A DNA stretch of 64,000 nt from Williamsia muralis (GTDB lineage: Bacteria > Actinomycetota > Actinomycetes > Mycobacteriales > Mycobacteriaceae). A program made the position numbers and the translations under genes. Below the pieces are notes generated by a model. The model had not been told where the DNA came from, made no database searches, and saw only the letters and a list, made by a program, of their open reading frames with translations. The DNA is taken from contig NZ_PEBD01000008.1 in the NCBI RefSeq assembly GCF_002735905.1, positions 682,001 through 746,000 on the forward strand, given 5' to 3'. The number at the start of each line of letters is the position of its first letter. Position 1 is the stretch's first letter. Shown piece by piece: positions 46,196 through 55,239 of the stretch.

Positions 46196-46831
46196 TCAGA
46201 GGGTGTTCACCCACGCCAGTCGGTCGGACGACAGGGAGAAGGTGTCGTTGAACAGCACCACGTAGGTACCGGGGCCGGATCCGTCCCGAGAGTCGAAGCA
46301 CACGTCACCGCTTGCCTGGCCGCCTGGCGCGATCTGGCCCGAGTTGAGCGGCTGGCGTTCGGGGGCAAAGGTCGCGTCGCGGATGGTGCCGGCGGCATCC
46401 TGCAGACTCCAGTCGATATAGCTGTTGAAGTCGTTCTGCTTGCCACCGACGTTCTTGATGGTCACGTTGGTGCAGAGGTAGTTGCCGATCGCCGTGCCGA
46501 CCGTTTCCAGCGGAGAGACGGTGTAGGCGAGGTCATCTCGGGTGATCGTGTCGCCCGCGAGCGCCGAGGTGTCGTCGTCGAGTTTGCCGGGGAAGGCAGG
46601 GCCGGCAGCCGCGGCGGGGGTGCCTTGCCCTGAACCCTTGGTGACACTGGTATCGCTGTCGGTGTTGACACTGGAGACCAGCACCGCGGTGCACGCACCG
46701 ATCAGCAGCACGGGGATGCCGACCACCAGCCACGGCCAGAGTTTGCGCTTCTTCTTGGGTGGCGGCTGCTGCGGGTAGGGGTTGTACGGCTGGCCGTAAG
46801 GGTTGTCTCCGGGCTGACCTGGATTGCTCAT
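46196..46831 (-). CDS. membrane-anchored DUF4352-type protein
   Basis: A 211-residue exported protein. Residues 1-30 are Pro/Gln/Tyr-rich and cytoplasmic (NPYGQPYNPYPQQPPPKKKRK), residues 31-54 form one transmembrane helix, then a Ser/Thr linker and a folded domain from about residue 85 with ETVGTAIGNYLCTNVTIKNV, resembling DUF4352 (an immunoglobulin-like, telokin-type extracytoplasmic domain). A consensus AGGAGG lies 7 nt before ATG 46831, the best ribosome site in the window. It is divergent from the histidine kinase gene, so it may be its target or sensor partner. Confidence 0.75.
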   Translation of the reverse strand: MSNPGQPGDNPYGQPYNPYPQQPPPKKKRKLWPWLVVGIPVLLIGACTAVLVSSVNTDSDTSVTKGSGQGTPAAAAGPAFPGKLDDDTSALAGDTITRDDLAYTVSPLETVGTAIGNYLCTNVTIKNVGGKQNDFNSYIDWSLQDAAGTIRDATFAPERQPLNSGQIAPGGQASGDVCFDSRDGSGPGTYVVLFNDTFSLSSDRLAWVNTL

Positions 46832-47022
46832 GACGGGACCTCCTGTGCTGTGCGGGATGTGAACGCGGCGCGGTTCGATGCTGTCGTTCGGGTCGATGAA
46901 CAGCTCATCGCAGAAGGGTTCCGGTGCGCCTCGGCCGAAGAGTCGGCTTCGGTCATCCTTTCGGTCTGCCTTCGCGTGGTCACGGACCTGTCGTCTGATC
47001 GCATCTGGTCAGAGGCATTGCG

Positions 47023-47028
47023 TAACGT
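47023..47028 (+). promoter_or_regulatory. -10 box TAACGT for a leaderless histidine kinase message
   Basis: TAACGT is followed by 7 nt and GTG 47036. The 200 bp between this start and the divergent DUF4352 gene would then be a shared regulatory region. Confidence 0.4.
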
Positions 47029-47035
47029 CCCAGCG

Positions 47036-48244
47036 GTGACAGCGACTACCGGGCAGATCTTCAGACGCCGCCTCTGGACCACCGGAGCGGTGGCGTTGAG
47101 CGTGTTCTGCACGGTGATGACGGCCGGCATCTCGGGCGACTCGGGGACGATTCCCGTGTGGAACCTGGTGGTCGGCATGCTGCTCAACTTTGCGGCCGCA
47201 GCCGCACTGGTCTGGCGTCATGAGCACCCGATCGCGGTATTGGCTGCCGCCGTCGCCGGGCCGTTGTTCTTCTGCACGGATGCCACCGCTGCGCTGATCG
47301 CGTTGTACGCGGTCGCGCAGGCCGAGCGCGGCATCCGCCTCGCGATATCGGCTGCTGTCGTCTACATGGCATGCGGCATCTCGTTGACCTACGATGCGCA
47401 TCGAACCCGCGACAATTCGGTGCTGACAATCGGGTCACCGCAAGTACCCGACGATGTGCCAAAGCCCGAATGGGATGTACCGCTGTGGATTCCGTGGATC
47501 GTGGCTGCCGCGCTGGTGGCGATCGTCGTGGTGGTGGCGTTGTTGCGGCACACTCAGTTCGAGCTGGCTCGCGCCGAGATCAGTCGCGATCGCGCAACCA
47601 AGCAGACCGACGCCATGCGCGACGAGATGATCCGCGCAGAAGAACGAACACGCATCGCGCGCGACATGCACGACACCCTGGCCGCGAGTCTGAGTCGCAT
47701 CTCGCTTCTGGCGGGTGCGGTTCAGGTGGGCGGCACGGACAACCCCGAGAAGATTGCCAATACCGCGTCGATGATTCGGGCAACCGCGCACGAAGGGCTC
47801 GACGAACTCAAAGGCATCGTCGGGGTGCTGCGCGGTTCGGCCCCGCGGGAAACCGGCCATCAGGGCATCGACGGGATCGCCGATCTGGTGCAGTCAGCAC
47901 GAGCTGCAGGCTTGCACACAACACTCTTCACCGACGTGTCGCCCGGTGACGTAGGCACCGCCTCCGGGCACGTCACCTACCGTGTCGTGCAGGAGGCACT
48001 GACCAACGCACAGAAGTATGCAGGCGATCAAACGGTCCTCATCGGGATCACCGGGGCCCACGAGCACGGGATCCGGATCGGTGTGCGTAACGCCCTCAGC
48101 ACCCGACCGCCCGCGGTGCCACAGGGCTCGCACATGGGCTTGCGTGGACTTGCCGAACAAGTGCACAACGTCGGCGGTACGTTCAACGCAGGCGTTGTCG
48201 GCGCCGAATTCATCATCAACTGCTGGGTGCCCTGGTACGCGTGA
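47036..48244 (+). CDS. sensor histidine kinase, NarL/HisKA_3 type
   Basis: A 402-residue kinase. Four to five helices at about residues 15-130 and a sixth near 155-178 form a membrane sensor with short loops. The phosphoacceptor is His212 in RIARDMHDTLAAS; the ATPase domain shows the N box VVQEALTNAQKYA and the G box GSHMGLRGLAEQV. The likely partner is the response regulator 59 bp downstream. GTG 47036 is chosen because a TAACGT box lies 7 nt upstream and the membrane domain begins soon after; an open frame reaches back to 46850 but adds a segment without recognisable features. Confidence 0.85.
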   Translation: MTATTGQIFRRRLWTTGAVALSVFCTVMTAGISGDSGTIPVWNLVVGMLLNFAAAAALVWRHEHPIAVLAAAVAGPLFFCTDATAALIALYAVAQAERGIRLAISAAVVYMACGISLTYDAHRTRDNSVLTIGSPQVPDDVPKPEWDVPLWIPWIVAAALVAIVVVVALLRHTQFELARAEISRDRATKQTDAMRDEMIRAEERTRIARDMHDTLAASLSRISLLAGAVQVGGTDNPEKIANTASMIRATAHEGLDELKGIVGVLRGSAPRETGHQGIDGIADLVQSARAAGLHTTLFTDVSPGDVGTASGHVTYRVVQEALTNAQKYAGDQTVLIGITGAHEHGIRIGVRNALSTRPPAVPQGSHMGLRGLAEQVHNVGGTFNAGVVGAEFIINCWVPWYA

Positions 48245-48303
48245 ATCGCGTGGCCACACGGTGCTTCTCGATGTCGGTATGACGCAATACGCTGTGGATC
48301 ATC

Positions 48304-48957
48304 ATGACCACAGCTGCCCTGATCACTGTGCTGATCGCCGACGACGACCCGTTCGTTCGTCGTGGGGTCACCGACATCTTCGCCGCCACCGACGACATCG
48401 TCGTGGTCGCCGATGTCGAGGACGGAGACCAAGTGCCCGCTGCGGTCCAGGCTCGCCGCCCCCACGTTGTACTGATGGATCTGAAGATGCGAAGGGTCGG
48501 TGGCCTGGTTGCGACCCGCGAGCTGATGAAGATGCCGAACCCGCCGCGAGTCATTGCGATGACTGCCATGGACGTCGATGACCTTGTTGTGCAGGCTGTC
48601 TCCGCCGGTGCACACAGTTTCTTGAGCAAAGACGAGGCGCCTGAGACGTTTCAGCAGTCGGTTCGCGCGGTCGCGGCGGGTAATACGCTCTTCAGTGCCG
48701 ATTCGCTCAGGCGGATCGTCGAGAGCGGGCCGCCTGAAAATTCCGCTTCTCCGACCGACCTCGCGATCCTCAGCTCCCGCGAGCGTGAGGTGTTACGCGC
48801 GCTCGCCGGCGGCGCGTCCAACGCGACCATCGCCTCGGCGCTGTTCCTCAGCGAGACGACGGTGAAGACCCACATCTCGTCGGTCTTCAACAAGCTCGGG
48901 ACCCGCAATCGCGTTGAGGCTGCGCTCGTCGCATTCCGCGCAGGCCTGGTCGCCTGA
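48304..48957 (+). CDS. response regulator, NarL/LuxR family
   Basis: A 217-residue regulator. The receiver domain (residues 7-125) has acidic residues 13-15 (ADDDP), the phosphoacceptor Asp59 in VVLMDLKM, Thr87 and Lys109 (FLSKDEAPE). The C-terminal LuxR-type HTH is in residues about 150-212 (LSSREREVLRALAGGASN, SETTVKTHISSVFNKLG). It is the partner of the kinase upstream. It ends 3 bp before a palindromic element. Confidence 0.92.
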   Translation: MTTAALITVLIADDDPFVRRGVTDIFAATDDIVVVADVEDGDQVPAAVQARRPHVVLMDLKMRRVGGLVATRELMKMPNPPRVIAMTAMDVDDLVVQAVSAGAHSFLSKDEAPETFQQSVRAVAAGNTLFSADSLRRIVESGPPENSASPTDLAILSSREREVLRALAGGASNATIASALFLSETTVKTHISSVFNKLGTRNRVEAALVAFRAGLVA

Positions 48958-48959
48958 CC

Positions 48960-49025
48960 CCCGATCTCGGTGGGAAATGGTGAGGTCCACCTGGGCTTAT
49001 GTTCGCCCGAACCCACCAGATCGGG
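48960..49025. repeat. palindromic element with conserved loop core, copy 1
   Basis: Arms 48960-48974 and 49012-49025 pair over 14 bp with one bulge. The loop holds the core CCACCTGGGCTT...TTCGCC (48985-49007), also found at 57167-57189 and 58409-58431. The element lies between the facing stops of the response regulator and the LLM gene, so it probably ends transcription from both. Confidence 0.7.
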
Positions 49026-49033
49026 AGGCCGGT

Positions 49034-49912
49034 TCAGCCGTTGACCTTGCTGATCACCGAGTCGGCGAACATGTTGAGGTTGTCGATCTTCTTCTGGAGC
49101 GGTTCGGTGTCGTCACCGGTGATGTACGGGATCCGGAAGCCGACGATGACATCGGTGATGCCTTTGTCCTCGAGGCGTTTACAGCCGTCGGGTGTGTAGG
49201 CGTCATACGAGATCACGTGGATTTCGAAGGGGTCGTTCAACTTTCCTTCGGCCTTGCGGATGTCGTGGATCTTGTCGAGCAGGGCGTCGAGCTCCTCGGG
49301 CGGGCCGCCGCCGTGCATCCAGCCGTCGCCGCGGATCACGGCGCGCTTGAGTGCCAGATCGGCGTGACCGCCGACGAGCAGTGGGATCGGCTTGGTGGGC
49401 GCCGGGTTCATCTTGATCTTGGGTATGTCGTAGAACTCCCCGTGGAACTCGAAGTACTCGCCGGTGCTGAGTCCGCGGATGATGTCCATGCACTCGTTCA
49501 TCCGTTTGCCACGACGCTTGTAGTCCACGCCCATGATGTCGTAGTCCTCGGCCCACGGGCTGGTACCGACCCCCAGCGAGAACCGGTTGTTCGTGAGGAC
49601 GGCCACCGACATCGCCTGCTTCGCAACCAGCGCGGGAGGACGGATCGGCAGTTTCAGCACAAACGGGTTGAATCGGATCTTCTCGGTGACCGCGCCCATG
49701 GCTGCCGCCATCACGAAGGTCTCGATGAAGGCCTTGCCCTCCAGGAACTCCCGACTGCCGTCTTCGGTGTACGGATACGTCGAGTCCGATTCCTCCGGGT
49801 AGGCGATGGAGTCGGGGATGGTGAACCCCTCATACCCGGCGGCCTCGGCCGCTTGAGCCAGTGGCAGGTAGTAGCTCGGATCTGTCATCGCCTCGGCGAA
49901 TGTGAACCGCAT
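49034..49912 (-). CDS. LLM-class F420-dependent oxidoreductase
   Basis: A 292-residue luciferase-like protein, third of its class in the window. Motifs: MRFTFAEAMTDPSYYLPLA, EGFTIPDSIAYPEESDS (residues 28-44), FVLKLPIRPPALVAKQA and FSLGVGTSPWAEDYDIMGV. Its N-terminal pattern differs from the other two copies, so it is not a recent duplicate. Substrate unknown. TAGGAGG lies 4 nt before ATG 49912, a strong ribosome site. Confidence 0.85.
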   Translation of the reverse strand: MRFTFAEAMTDPSYYLPLAQAAEAAGYEGFTIPDSIAYPEESDSTYPYTEDGSREFLEGKAFIETFVMAAAMGAVTEKIRFNPFVLKLPIRPPALVAKQAMSVAVLTNNRFSLGVGTSPWAEDYDIMGVDYKRRGKRMNECMDIIRGLSTGEYFEFHGEFYDIPKIKMNPAPTKPIPLLVGGHADLALKRAVIRGDGWMHGGGPPEELDALLDKIHDIRKAEGKLNDPFEIHVISYDAYTPDGCKRLEDKGITDVIVGFRIPYITGDDTEPLQKKIDNLNMFADSVISKVNG

Positions 49913-50045
49913 GATCCTCCTAAATATGTTCCCTGAGCCTGGTCGAGCCGGACCCGTCTCAGTTCAGTAGAACACGTTCTAGTTTGGCTTGGGAACGATT
50001 CGCTGAGCTGGCGGCCCAGCCACGTCCGCACCATCGGGACTGTCG

Positions 50046-50576
50046 TCACGCTGTCTCGTGGTTCGACCACCGCCGGGCGTTCGATCGTCTGAGGGTTCGC
50101 GCCCACGTCTCGCGGAGCATGACGGCGATGAACACAACAAGCATGGCCCAGATCGGCTTCATCACGTCGTCGGCGACCACGCCTGGTGAAGCCACGAGGA
50201 ACAACCCCCACGCAACTATCGGTAGCCCGACCGTCACGATGCCCGACACCAATCGGCCCTTCGCGACGCCTTCCACGATGGCCGCGAGGATTAGCACAGC
50301 AAAAGCGGCCATCGAGTAGAACGCGGTGTCGGTGAACCAGTGATCGTCGGCGAATCCGGAGGTGGTGACGATACAGTCGCCGCCTACCGATCCGCGAACG
50401 AAGGGGCAGTACAACCGGACGTCGTCGCTGAATCCGGCTGCCCACACGCGTTCGGTCCACCAGTTGACTCCTCCGGCGATCAGGGATGCCACAACGAACA
50501 GCCACCAACTGATGTCGTTGACACGCGAGGCGACCTGCACGACGTGTGATCTACGGTTCTGTGTCGGGGTTGTCAT
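50046..50576 (-). CDS. small integral membrane protein, unknown function
   Basis: About 176 residues, four hydrophobic segments (near residues 22-40, 80-100, 105-125 and 135-155) separated by a first outer loop with two cysteines (YCPFVRGSVGGDC) that could form a disulfide. The C-terminus is basic. I do not recognise the family. ATG 50576 has GGGG just upstream; an in-frame start 6 codons earlier is possible. It stands alone between an LLM gene and glfT1. Confidence 0.6.
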   Translation of the reverse strand: MTTPTQNRRSHVVQVASRVNDISWWLFVVASLIAGGVNWWTERVWAAGFSDDVRLYCPFVRGSVGGDCIVTTSGFADDHWFTDTAFYSMAAFAVLILAAIVEGVAKGRLVSGIVTVGLPIVAWGLFLVASPGVVADDVMKPIWAMLVVFIAVMLRETWARTLRRSNARRWSNHETA

Positions 50577-50702
50577 CCCCGAAGATTCGCACACAACAGC
50601 GCGCTTTCGGCAACCGTGTCTTCACCACCGACACATCAACCAGACGAACGTCCTGCGATGCGCAGCACTGTCCATCGACGTTGCCGTGAGTACCCTACGA
50701 GC

Positions 50703-51641
50703 TCAGGGTCGCGAGAACCGTTCCCGACGGCCCAGCGACTGCAGGCGCAGCCACTCCCGGAATCCGGCCAGATCCCGTTGCTGCACAAGGAAATACCAGC
50801 CGAATCGGGCGTACTCCTGCACCAGCAGTTTGCGCATACCGGGCCGACTCATCAGATAGCCGCGATTACGGTAGGTGAAGAACCGCTTGGTGTCGTTGTC
50901 GGGGTACTGGGTGTGCATCCGCCCACCCATGATCGGCCGGAACTCGTCCGTGCCGTCCGGATGGAGATATGCCGTGGTGAGGCAGGTGCCGAAGTCCAGA
51001 CCGGACCGCACCAGTCGGCGGTGCATCTCCACCTCGTCGCCGCGGACGAACAGGCGCAGGTCGGGGACACCGACGGCCTCGATGGCCGATGCGGAGAACA
51101 GGGCGCCGTTCATCAGTGAGGCGATGCCGGGCAGAAGGTCTGAGGTCTCGTCTCCGGCGAACAGTTCGGATCGCTTGCGACGCCACACCAGTCCACGCCG
51201 CAGCGGGAAGGCCAGCGTGTCGGGGTCGCTGATGTTGCACACCACCGGCGATACCTCGGAAAGCTGATGCGTGACAGCGCATTCGAGCAGCGTGCCGAGA
51301 ACGTCGCTGCCTTCGGGCCTGCCGTCGTCGTCCGCGCACCACACCCAGTCGGCGCCCAGTGACAGCGCGTGCAGCATGCCGAGCGCAAATCCGCCGGCGC
51401 CGCCGAGGTTGTGCTTCGACCCGATGTAGGTGGTGGGAATGGTCTGCGCGGCAACCAGTTCGGCGACCGCGGCTTCGTCGGCGTTGTCGACGACGATGAG
51501 GTGGTCGACGGGCCGACTCTGGTTGGTCAGCACTCCGAGCGATTGCCGCAGCAGCTCGAGGCGACGGTGGGTGACCACCACGCCGATCACGCGGTCCGCG
51601 GTCTGCGCGCCACCGGAGGGGGCCGCGGCGGGCTCAGCCAT
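50703..51641 (-). CDS. glfT1: galactofuranosyltransferase GlfT1
   Basis: A 312-residue GT2-family enzyme of the Rv3782 type. The GT-A start VIGVVVTHRRLELLRQS (residues 18-34) and the metal-binding DDD (104-106, in WCADDDGRPEG) are present, followed by FVRGDEVEMHRRLVRSG, the acceptor-side ED-like region. GlfT1 adds the first two galactofuranose residues to the decaprenyl-linked disaccharide on the cytoplasmic side. ATG 51641 overlaps the wzt stop within ATGGCTGA, so translation is coupled. Order wzm-wzt-glfT1 links synthesis with export. Confidence 0.9.
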   Translation of the reverse strand: MAEPAAAPSGGAQTADRVIGVVVTHRRLELLRQSLGVLTNQSRPVDHLIVVDNADEAAVAELVAAQTIPTTYIGSKHNLGGAGGFALGMLHALSLGADWVWCADDDGRPEGSDVLGTLLECAVTHQLSEVSPVVCNISDPDTLAFPLRRGLVWRRKRSELFAGDETSDLLPGIASLMNGALFSASAIEAVGVPDLRLFVRGDEVEMHRRLVRSGLDFGTCLTTAYLHPDGTDEFRPIMGGRMHTQYPDNDTKRFFTYRNRGYLMSRPGMRKLLVQEYARFGWYFLVQQRDLAGFREWLRLQSLGRRERFSRP

Positions 51642-52431
51642 CCTTTTCGACCTCGGCCAAGACTTCACGCACATGGCGCGCGGCCTCAGGTCCTTCGTAG
51701 GCGTGCACCACTTCCTCGATCCCGCCGTCCATCCGGATCGCGCCGTGGTCGATCCAGAGTGCGCGGTCGCAGAGTTGCGCGAGGAACTCGTTGGAGTGGC
51801 TCGCGAACACCAGGATGCCGGACCGTGCGACCAGCTCCTGCAGGCGGATGCGTGCCTTCTTCATGAACTCCGCGTCGACGGCACCGATACCTTCGTCGAG
51901 GATGAGGATCTCGGGATCGATCGAGGTGACCACTCCGAGCGCCACGCGCACGCGCATACCGGTGGAGTAGGTGCGCAGCGGCATCGACAGGTAGTCACCC
52001 AGTTCGGTGAACTCGGCGATGTCTTCCATCTTCCGGAGCATCTCGCGGCGGCTCATGCCCAGGAACATGCCTCGGATGACGATGTTCTCGTAGCCGGAGA
52101 TCTCGGGGTCCATTCCAACGCCCAGGTCGAACACGGGCGCCACCCGACCCTTGATGCTGCATGCACCGCGCGTGGGTTCGTAGATCCCCGACAGCAGGCG
52201 CAGCAGCGTGGACTTGCCGGCACCGTTGTGCCCGACGAGCCCGATGCGATCGCCGTGTTCGAGGTGCAGATTGATCTGCTTGAGTGCCTCGACCACGACG
52301 ACATTGGAATCGTTGGCGCCGATCACGCCTCCGGCACGGCCGAGCACCGATTTCTTGATGGACCGGGTCTTGGCGTCGAAGATCGGGAAATCGACGCAGG
52401 CGTCCCAGGTATCGACTCGAACTGAACTCAT
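51634..52431 (-). CDS. wzt: galactan/polysaccharide ABC exporter ATP-binding protein (Wzt, Rv3781 type)
   Basis: A 265-residue ABC ATPase. Walker A is GHNGAGKST (67-75), the signature YSTGMRVR, Walker B ILILDEGIGAVD, and the switch His is in VFASHSNEF. The family exports lipid-linked galactan across the membrane. It lacks the C-terminal carbohydrate-binding domain of some Wzt proteins. ATG 52431 lies 4 bp after the wzm stop; the longer frame to 52461 would overlap wzm. The gene name is by function, not by strict orthology to O-antigen wzt. Confidence 0.9.
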   Translation of the reverse strand: MSSVRVDTWDACVDFPIFDAKTRSIKKSVLGRAGGVIGANDSNVVVVEALKQINLHLEHGDRIGLVGHNGAGKSTLLRLLSGIYEPTRGACSIKGRVAPVFDLGVGMDPEISGYENIVIRGMFLGMSRREMLRKMEDIAEFTELGDYLSMPLRTYSTGMRVRVALGVVTSIDPEILILDEGIGAVDAEFMKKARIRLQELVARSGILVFASHSNEFLAQLCDRALWIDHGAIRMDGGIEEVVHAYEGPEAARHVREVLAEVEKDG

Positions 52432-52435
52432 GACC

Positions 52436-53299
52436 TCACACCCAATACGCAACGCGAGCACGGTAATTACGCAGCACCATCAACGCCACTGCCCAGCCGC
52501 CGATCGTGCAGGCGATGACGATCAGCCAGTGGTAGAGCGCCACCGACTCGCCCAGCAGCGGACCGCGGGTGATCTCGAGGTAGTGGTACATCGGATTGAT
52601 CTGGACCAGCTTGACGCGGCTGGAATCGGCTCCGACATTTTTCTCGAGATCGGTGGCACTCCAGATGATCGGCGTCATGAAGAAGACCAGTTGCACTGCG
52701 GTGGCCAGTAACTGGCCGATGTCGCGGAACCGCGTGGACAGAATGCCGAAGACGATGGACACCCACACGGCGTTGAGTACGAGCAGTGCGATGCCGGGGA
52801 TGACGAACACCACGGTCCAGTTCACCGGCTGCGGGAAGATGATCAGCAACACCGCATACAGCGGGATGTTGTGCGCGAAGATGATCAGCTGGCGCCAGGT
52901 GAGGCGGTACACGTGCACGCTCAGCGGGGCAGGGATCTGTTTGATCAGCCCCTCGTTGGTGGTGAAGAGCTCGGCACCTTCGAGGATCGATCCGGAGATG
53001 AAACCCCAGAAGATGAACCCGAGCATGACGTACGGCAGGAAGGTGTCGATCTCGTTGCCGAACAGCTGCGAGTAGAGAAGTCCCATGGCCACCGCAGTCA
53101 CCGCTGTGGCGATGGTGATCCAGAGGGGGCCGAGCAGAGAGCGGCGGTATCTCTGCTTGATGTCCTGCCAGCCCAGGAGCAGCCAGAGCTCCGACTGGCG
53201 GAAGCCGGCTGCGAGGTCGCCGAATGCCCGGCGGAAGGACCGGGAATCGGACTCCGCTGAGGGCGGGCGCACCGGCTCGCGATCGACTGCTGTTGACAC
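52436..53299 (-). CDS. wzm: galactan/polysaccharide ABC exporter permease (Wzm, Rv3783 type)
   Basis: A 287-residue ABC-2 permease with six helices after a cytoplasmic N-terminus of about 50 residues. WQDIKQRYRRSLLGPLWI is the amphipathic element before the first helix, as in the O-antigen export family. It forms the channel for lipid-linked galactan with the ATPase encoded next. GTG 53299 is preferred because TAGGCT (53308-53313) stands 8 nt before it; TTG 53320 would add 7 residues and lie upstream of that box. Confidence 0.9.
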   Translation of the reverse strand: MSTAVDREPVRPPSAESDSRSFRRAFGDLAAGFRQSELWLLLGWQDIKQRYRRSLLGPLWITIATAVTAVAMGLLYSQLFGNEIDTFLPYVMLGFIFWGFISGSILEGAELFTTNEGLIKQIPAPLSVHVYRLTWRQLIIFAHNIPLYAVLLIIFPQPVNWTVVFVIPGIALLVLNAVWVSIVFGILSTRFRDIGQLLATAVQLVFFMTPIIWSATDLEKNVGADSSRVKLVQINPMYHYLEITRGPLLGESVALYHWLIVIACTIGGWAVALMVLRNYRARVAYWV

Positions 53300-53307
53300 G
53301 AGAGACG

Positions 53308-53313
53308 AGCCTA
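53308..53313 (-). promoter_or_regulatory. -10 box TAGGCT for a leaderless wzm message
   Basis: On the minus strand GGTAGGCTC ends 8 nt before GTG 53299, with no ribosome site between. The same nine bases and spacing stand before dprE1. Confidence 0.5.
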
Positions 53314-53398
53314 CCGTCAACGCCGGCCCGCCCCGGACGCCGCAGTTGTCGATCTCGGCAAACCGGGCACCGCAGGCCTGCCGGCGGCAGACGTCAGA

Positions 53399-53938
53399 TC
53401 AGAGGTATTGACCGGTGCCCGCGACCCCGTGAGGCGGCCCACCGGGGCCACCCATCGGACCCGACGGCGGCAATTGCCCCTGACGCATCTGCTCGAGCTG
53501 CGCCCGCGCGGCCATCTGCTGGGCGAACAGCGCGGTCTGGATGCCGTGGAACAGTCCTTCGAGCCAGCCGACCAGCTGCGCTTGTGCGATCCGTAGTTCC
53601 GCGTCGGACGGCGTGTTGTCGTCGCTGAACGGCAGGGCCAGCCGCTCGAGCTCTTCGCGCAGCTCAGGGGCCAGACCGTCTTCCAGTTCGCGAATCGACG
53701 ACTGATGGATCTCGCGAAGCCGAACCCGGCTGGCATCGTCGAGAGGTGCCGCCCGAACTTCTTCGAGGAGTTGCTTGATCATCGTGCCGATCCGCATCAC
53801 CTTCGCCGGCTGCTCGACCATGTCGGCGACACCCTGATGATCGTCACCTTTACCCTGGTCGGAGTTCGCCGACGGCACCACAACGATGCCGTCGTCGCTG
53901 TCGGACGGGGGTCCCTGGTTGAAAATGTCTTCGGCCAT
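53399..53938 (-). CDS. bpa: bacterial proteasome activator Bpa (PafE, DUF2587)
   Basis: A 179-residue protein of the Bpa family (Rv3780). The N-terminus is acidic and probably disordered ([17 protein letters not shown]), the middle is a helical bundle ([17 protein letters not shown] to [29 protein letters not shown]), and the C-terminus is Gly/Pro-rich and ends GQYL, the motif that docks into the 20S proteasome and opens its gate without ATP. ATG 53938 starts MAEDIFNQG; a longer open frame on this strand is the shadow of the aminotransferase gene. It lies 99 bp before wzm, as in M. tuberculosis. Confidence 0.93.
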   Translation of the reverse strand: MAEDIFNQGPPSDSDDGIVVVPSANSDQGKGDDHQGVADMVEQPAKVMRIGTMIKQLLEEVRAAPLDDASRVRLREIHQSSIRELEDGLAPELREELERLALPFSDDNTPSDAELRIAQAQLVGWLEGLFHGIQTALFAQQMAARAQLEQMRQGQLPPSGPMGGPGGPPHGVAGTGQYL

Positions 53939-54016
53939 GTCCCCATTGTCCAGATGTCCCGATCTCGTGTTCGCAGCAGGCCCACAACTCAGGTGGCAGC
54001 GTCGGAAGGACGGTCT

Positions 54017-55225
54017 ATGGTGACTGCCATGGCTTATGACGTCGCACGCGTACGGGGATTGTTCCCGTCGCTTGGAGACGGCTGGATCCATCTCGATCCC
54101 CAGGCCGGGATGCAGATCCCGGACTCGGTGGCGACCACGGTGTCCAAGGCGTTCCGCGGGCTGGTCTCCGAACCCGGTGGCGTCTATCCCGCGGCGAAGA
54201 AGACGGCCGGCGTCATCGACGCGGCACGGCAGGCCGTCGCGGATCTGGTCAACGGCGATCCGCGGGGAGTGGTGCTCGGTCCGTCGCGTGGGCAGTTGCT
54301 CAGCGTTCTGGCCGAATGCCTGAACACTCGGGTGTGGCTCGGCTCGGAAGTGGTGGTGAGCCGCCTCGACGACGAGGCCAATGTGGTGCCGTGGCTGCGC
54401 GCTGCCGATCGATTCGGCGCCAAGGTCCGCTGGGCCGAGGTGGACATCGAGAACGGCGAACTGCCCGTCTGGCAATACGAAGGTCTGGTCAGTCGGTCCA
54501 CGAGCGTGGTCGCCATGCCACTGGCGTCGTCGACGCTGGGCACGGTGGTCGACGTGGCGGCCGCGGCGGTCACGGTCCACGCTATCGACGGACTGCTGGT
54601 GGTGGACGCCACCAGCGCAGCGCCGTACATGCCGCTGGACATCGAGGTGCTGGGCGCGGACGTGCTGGTGGTCAGTGCGAAGCGTTGGGGCGGGCCGTCC
54701 ACCGCAGCGCTGGTGTTCCGTGATCCGGAGATGCTCACCCGCGTGCGGTCGATGTCGCTGAACCCGGATGCACAGGGGCCGGAACGGCTCGAGGTCGACG
54801 GACATCAACACGCATTGCTCGCCGGCCTAGTTGCGTCGATCGAACACCTTGCGGCGCTTGATGAATCGGCCACCGGAACCCGGCGCGAGCGGCTGGTCCA
54901 GTCGATGACAGGTCTGGCGGAGTACTCACAGCGACTGCTGCACTACCTGCTCAACTCGCTACGGCAGCTGAACTTCGTCAACGTCATCGGCGAAGCGCCG
55001 GTGCAGATCCCGGCGGTCAGCTTCACAGTCTCGGGGGTCACCGCGGACAAGGTGGTCCGGCGTCTGGCCGACAATGGCATCAGCGCGCTGGCCGATGTGA
55101 ACAGCCGGGTGCTGTCCGGCATCGGGGTCAACGATGTGGGCGGTGCCGTCACCATCGGGCTCGGGCCGTACACCACGCCGTATGAGGTCGACCAGCTCGT
55201 CCGCACCCTCGGTTCACTCGGCTGA
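54017..55225 (+). CDS. class V aminotransferase / cysteine desulfurase-like protein (Rv3778c type)
   Basis: A 402-residue PLP fold-type I protein. The PLP lysine is in [15 protein letters not shown] (about residue 222), with the cofactor-binding Asp in [11 protein letters not shown]. Family members include cysteine desulfurases, but I do not see a clear catalytic cysteine loop near the C-terminus, so desulfurase activity is doubtful. GAAGGA lies 6 nt before ATG 54017; an open frame upstream to 53705 is antisense to bpa and is left out. Divergent from bpa with 78 bp between starts, as the pair Rv3778c/Rv3780 suggests once the gene between them is removed. Confidence 0.83.
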   Translation: MVTAMAYDVARVRGLFPSLGDGWIHLDPQAGMQIPDSVATTVSKAFRGLVSEPGGVYPAAKKTAGVIDAARQAVADLVNGDPRGVVLGPSRGQLLSVLAECLNTRVWLGSEVVVSRLDDEANVVPWLRAADRFGAKVRWAEVDIENGELPVWQYEGLVSRSTSVVAMPLASSTLGTVVDVAAAAVTVHAIDGLLVVDATSAAPYMPLDIEVLGADVLVVSAKRWGGPSTAALVFRDPEMLTRVRSMSLNPDAQGPERLEVDGHQHALLAGLVASIEHLAALDESATGTRRERLVQSMTGLAEYSQRLLHYLLNSLRQLNFVNVIGEAPVQIPAVSFTVSGVTADKVVRRLADNGISALADVNSRVLSGIGVNDVGGAVTIGLGPYTTPYEVDQLVRTLGSLG

Positions 55226-55239
55226 CACCACCACAATCG

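Noticed and set aside
46850-47035. N-terminal extension of the histidine kinase
   Set aside because: The segment has no recognisable feature, while a -10 box sits just before GTG 47036. It could still be coding, so the start is marked uncertain.
53705-54016. An in-frame upstream extension of the aminotransferase gene
   Set aside because: It is antisense to bpa and carries no family sequence; a ribosome site marks ATG 54017.
53399-54811. A 470-codon minus-strand frame that contains bpa
   Set aside because: Only the last 179 codons match Bpa. The upstream part is antisense to the aminotransferase gene, so bpa starts at 53938.
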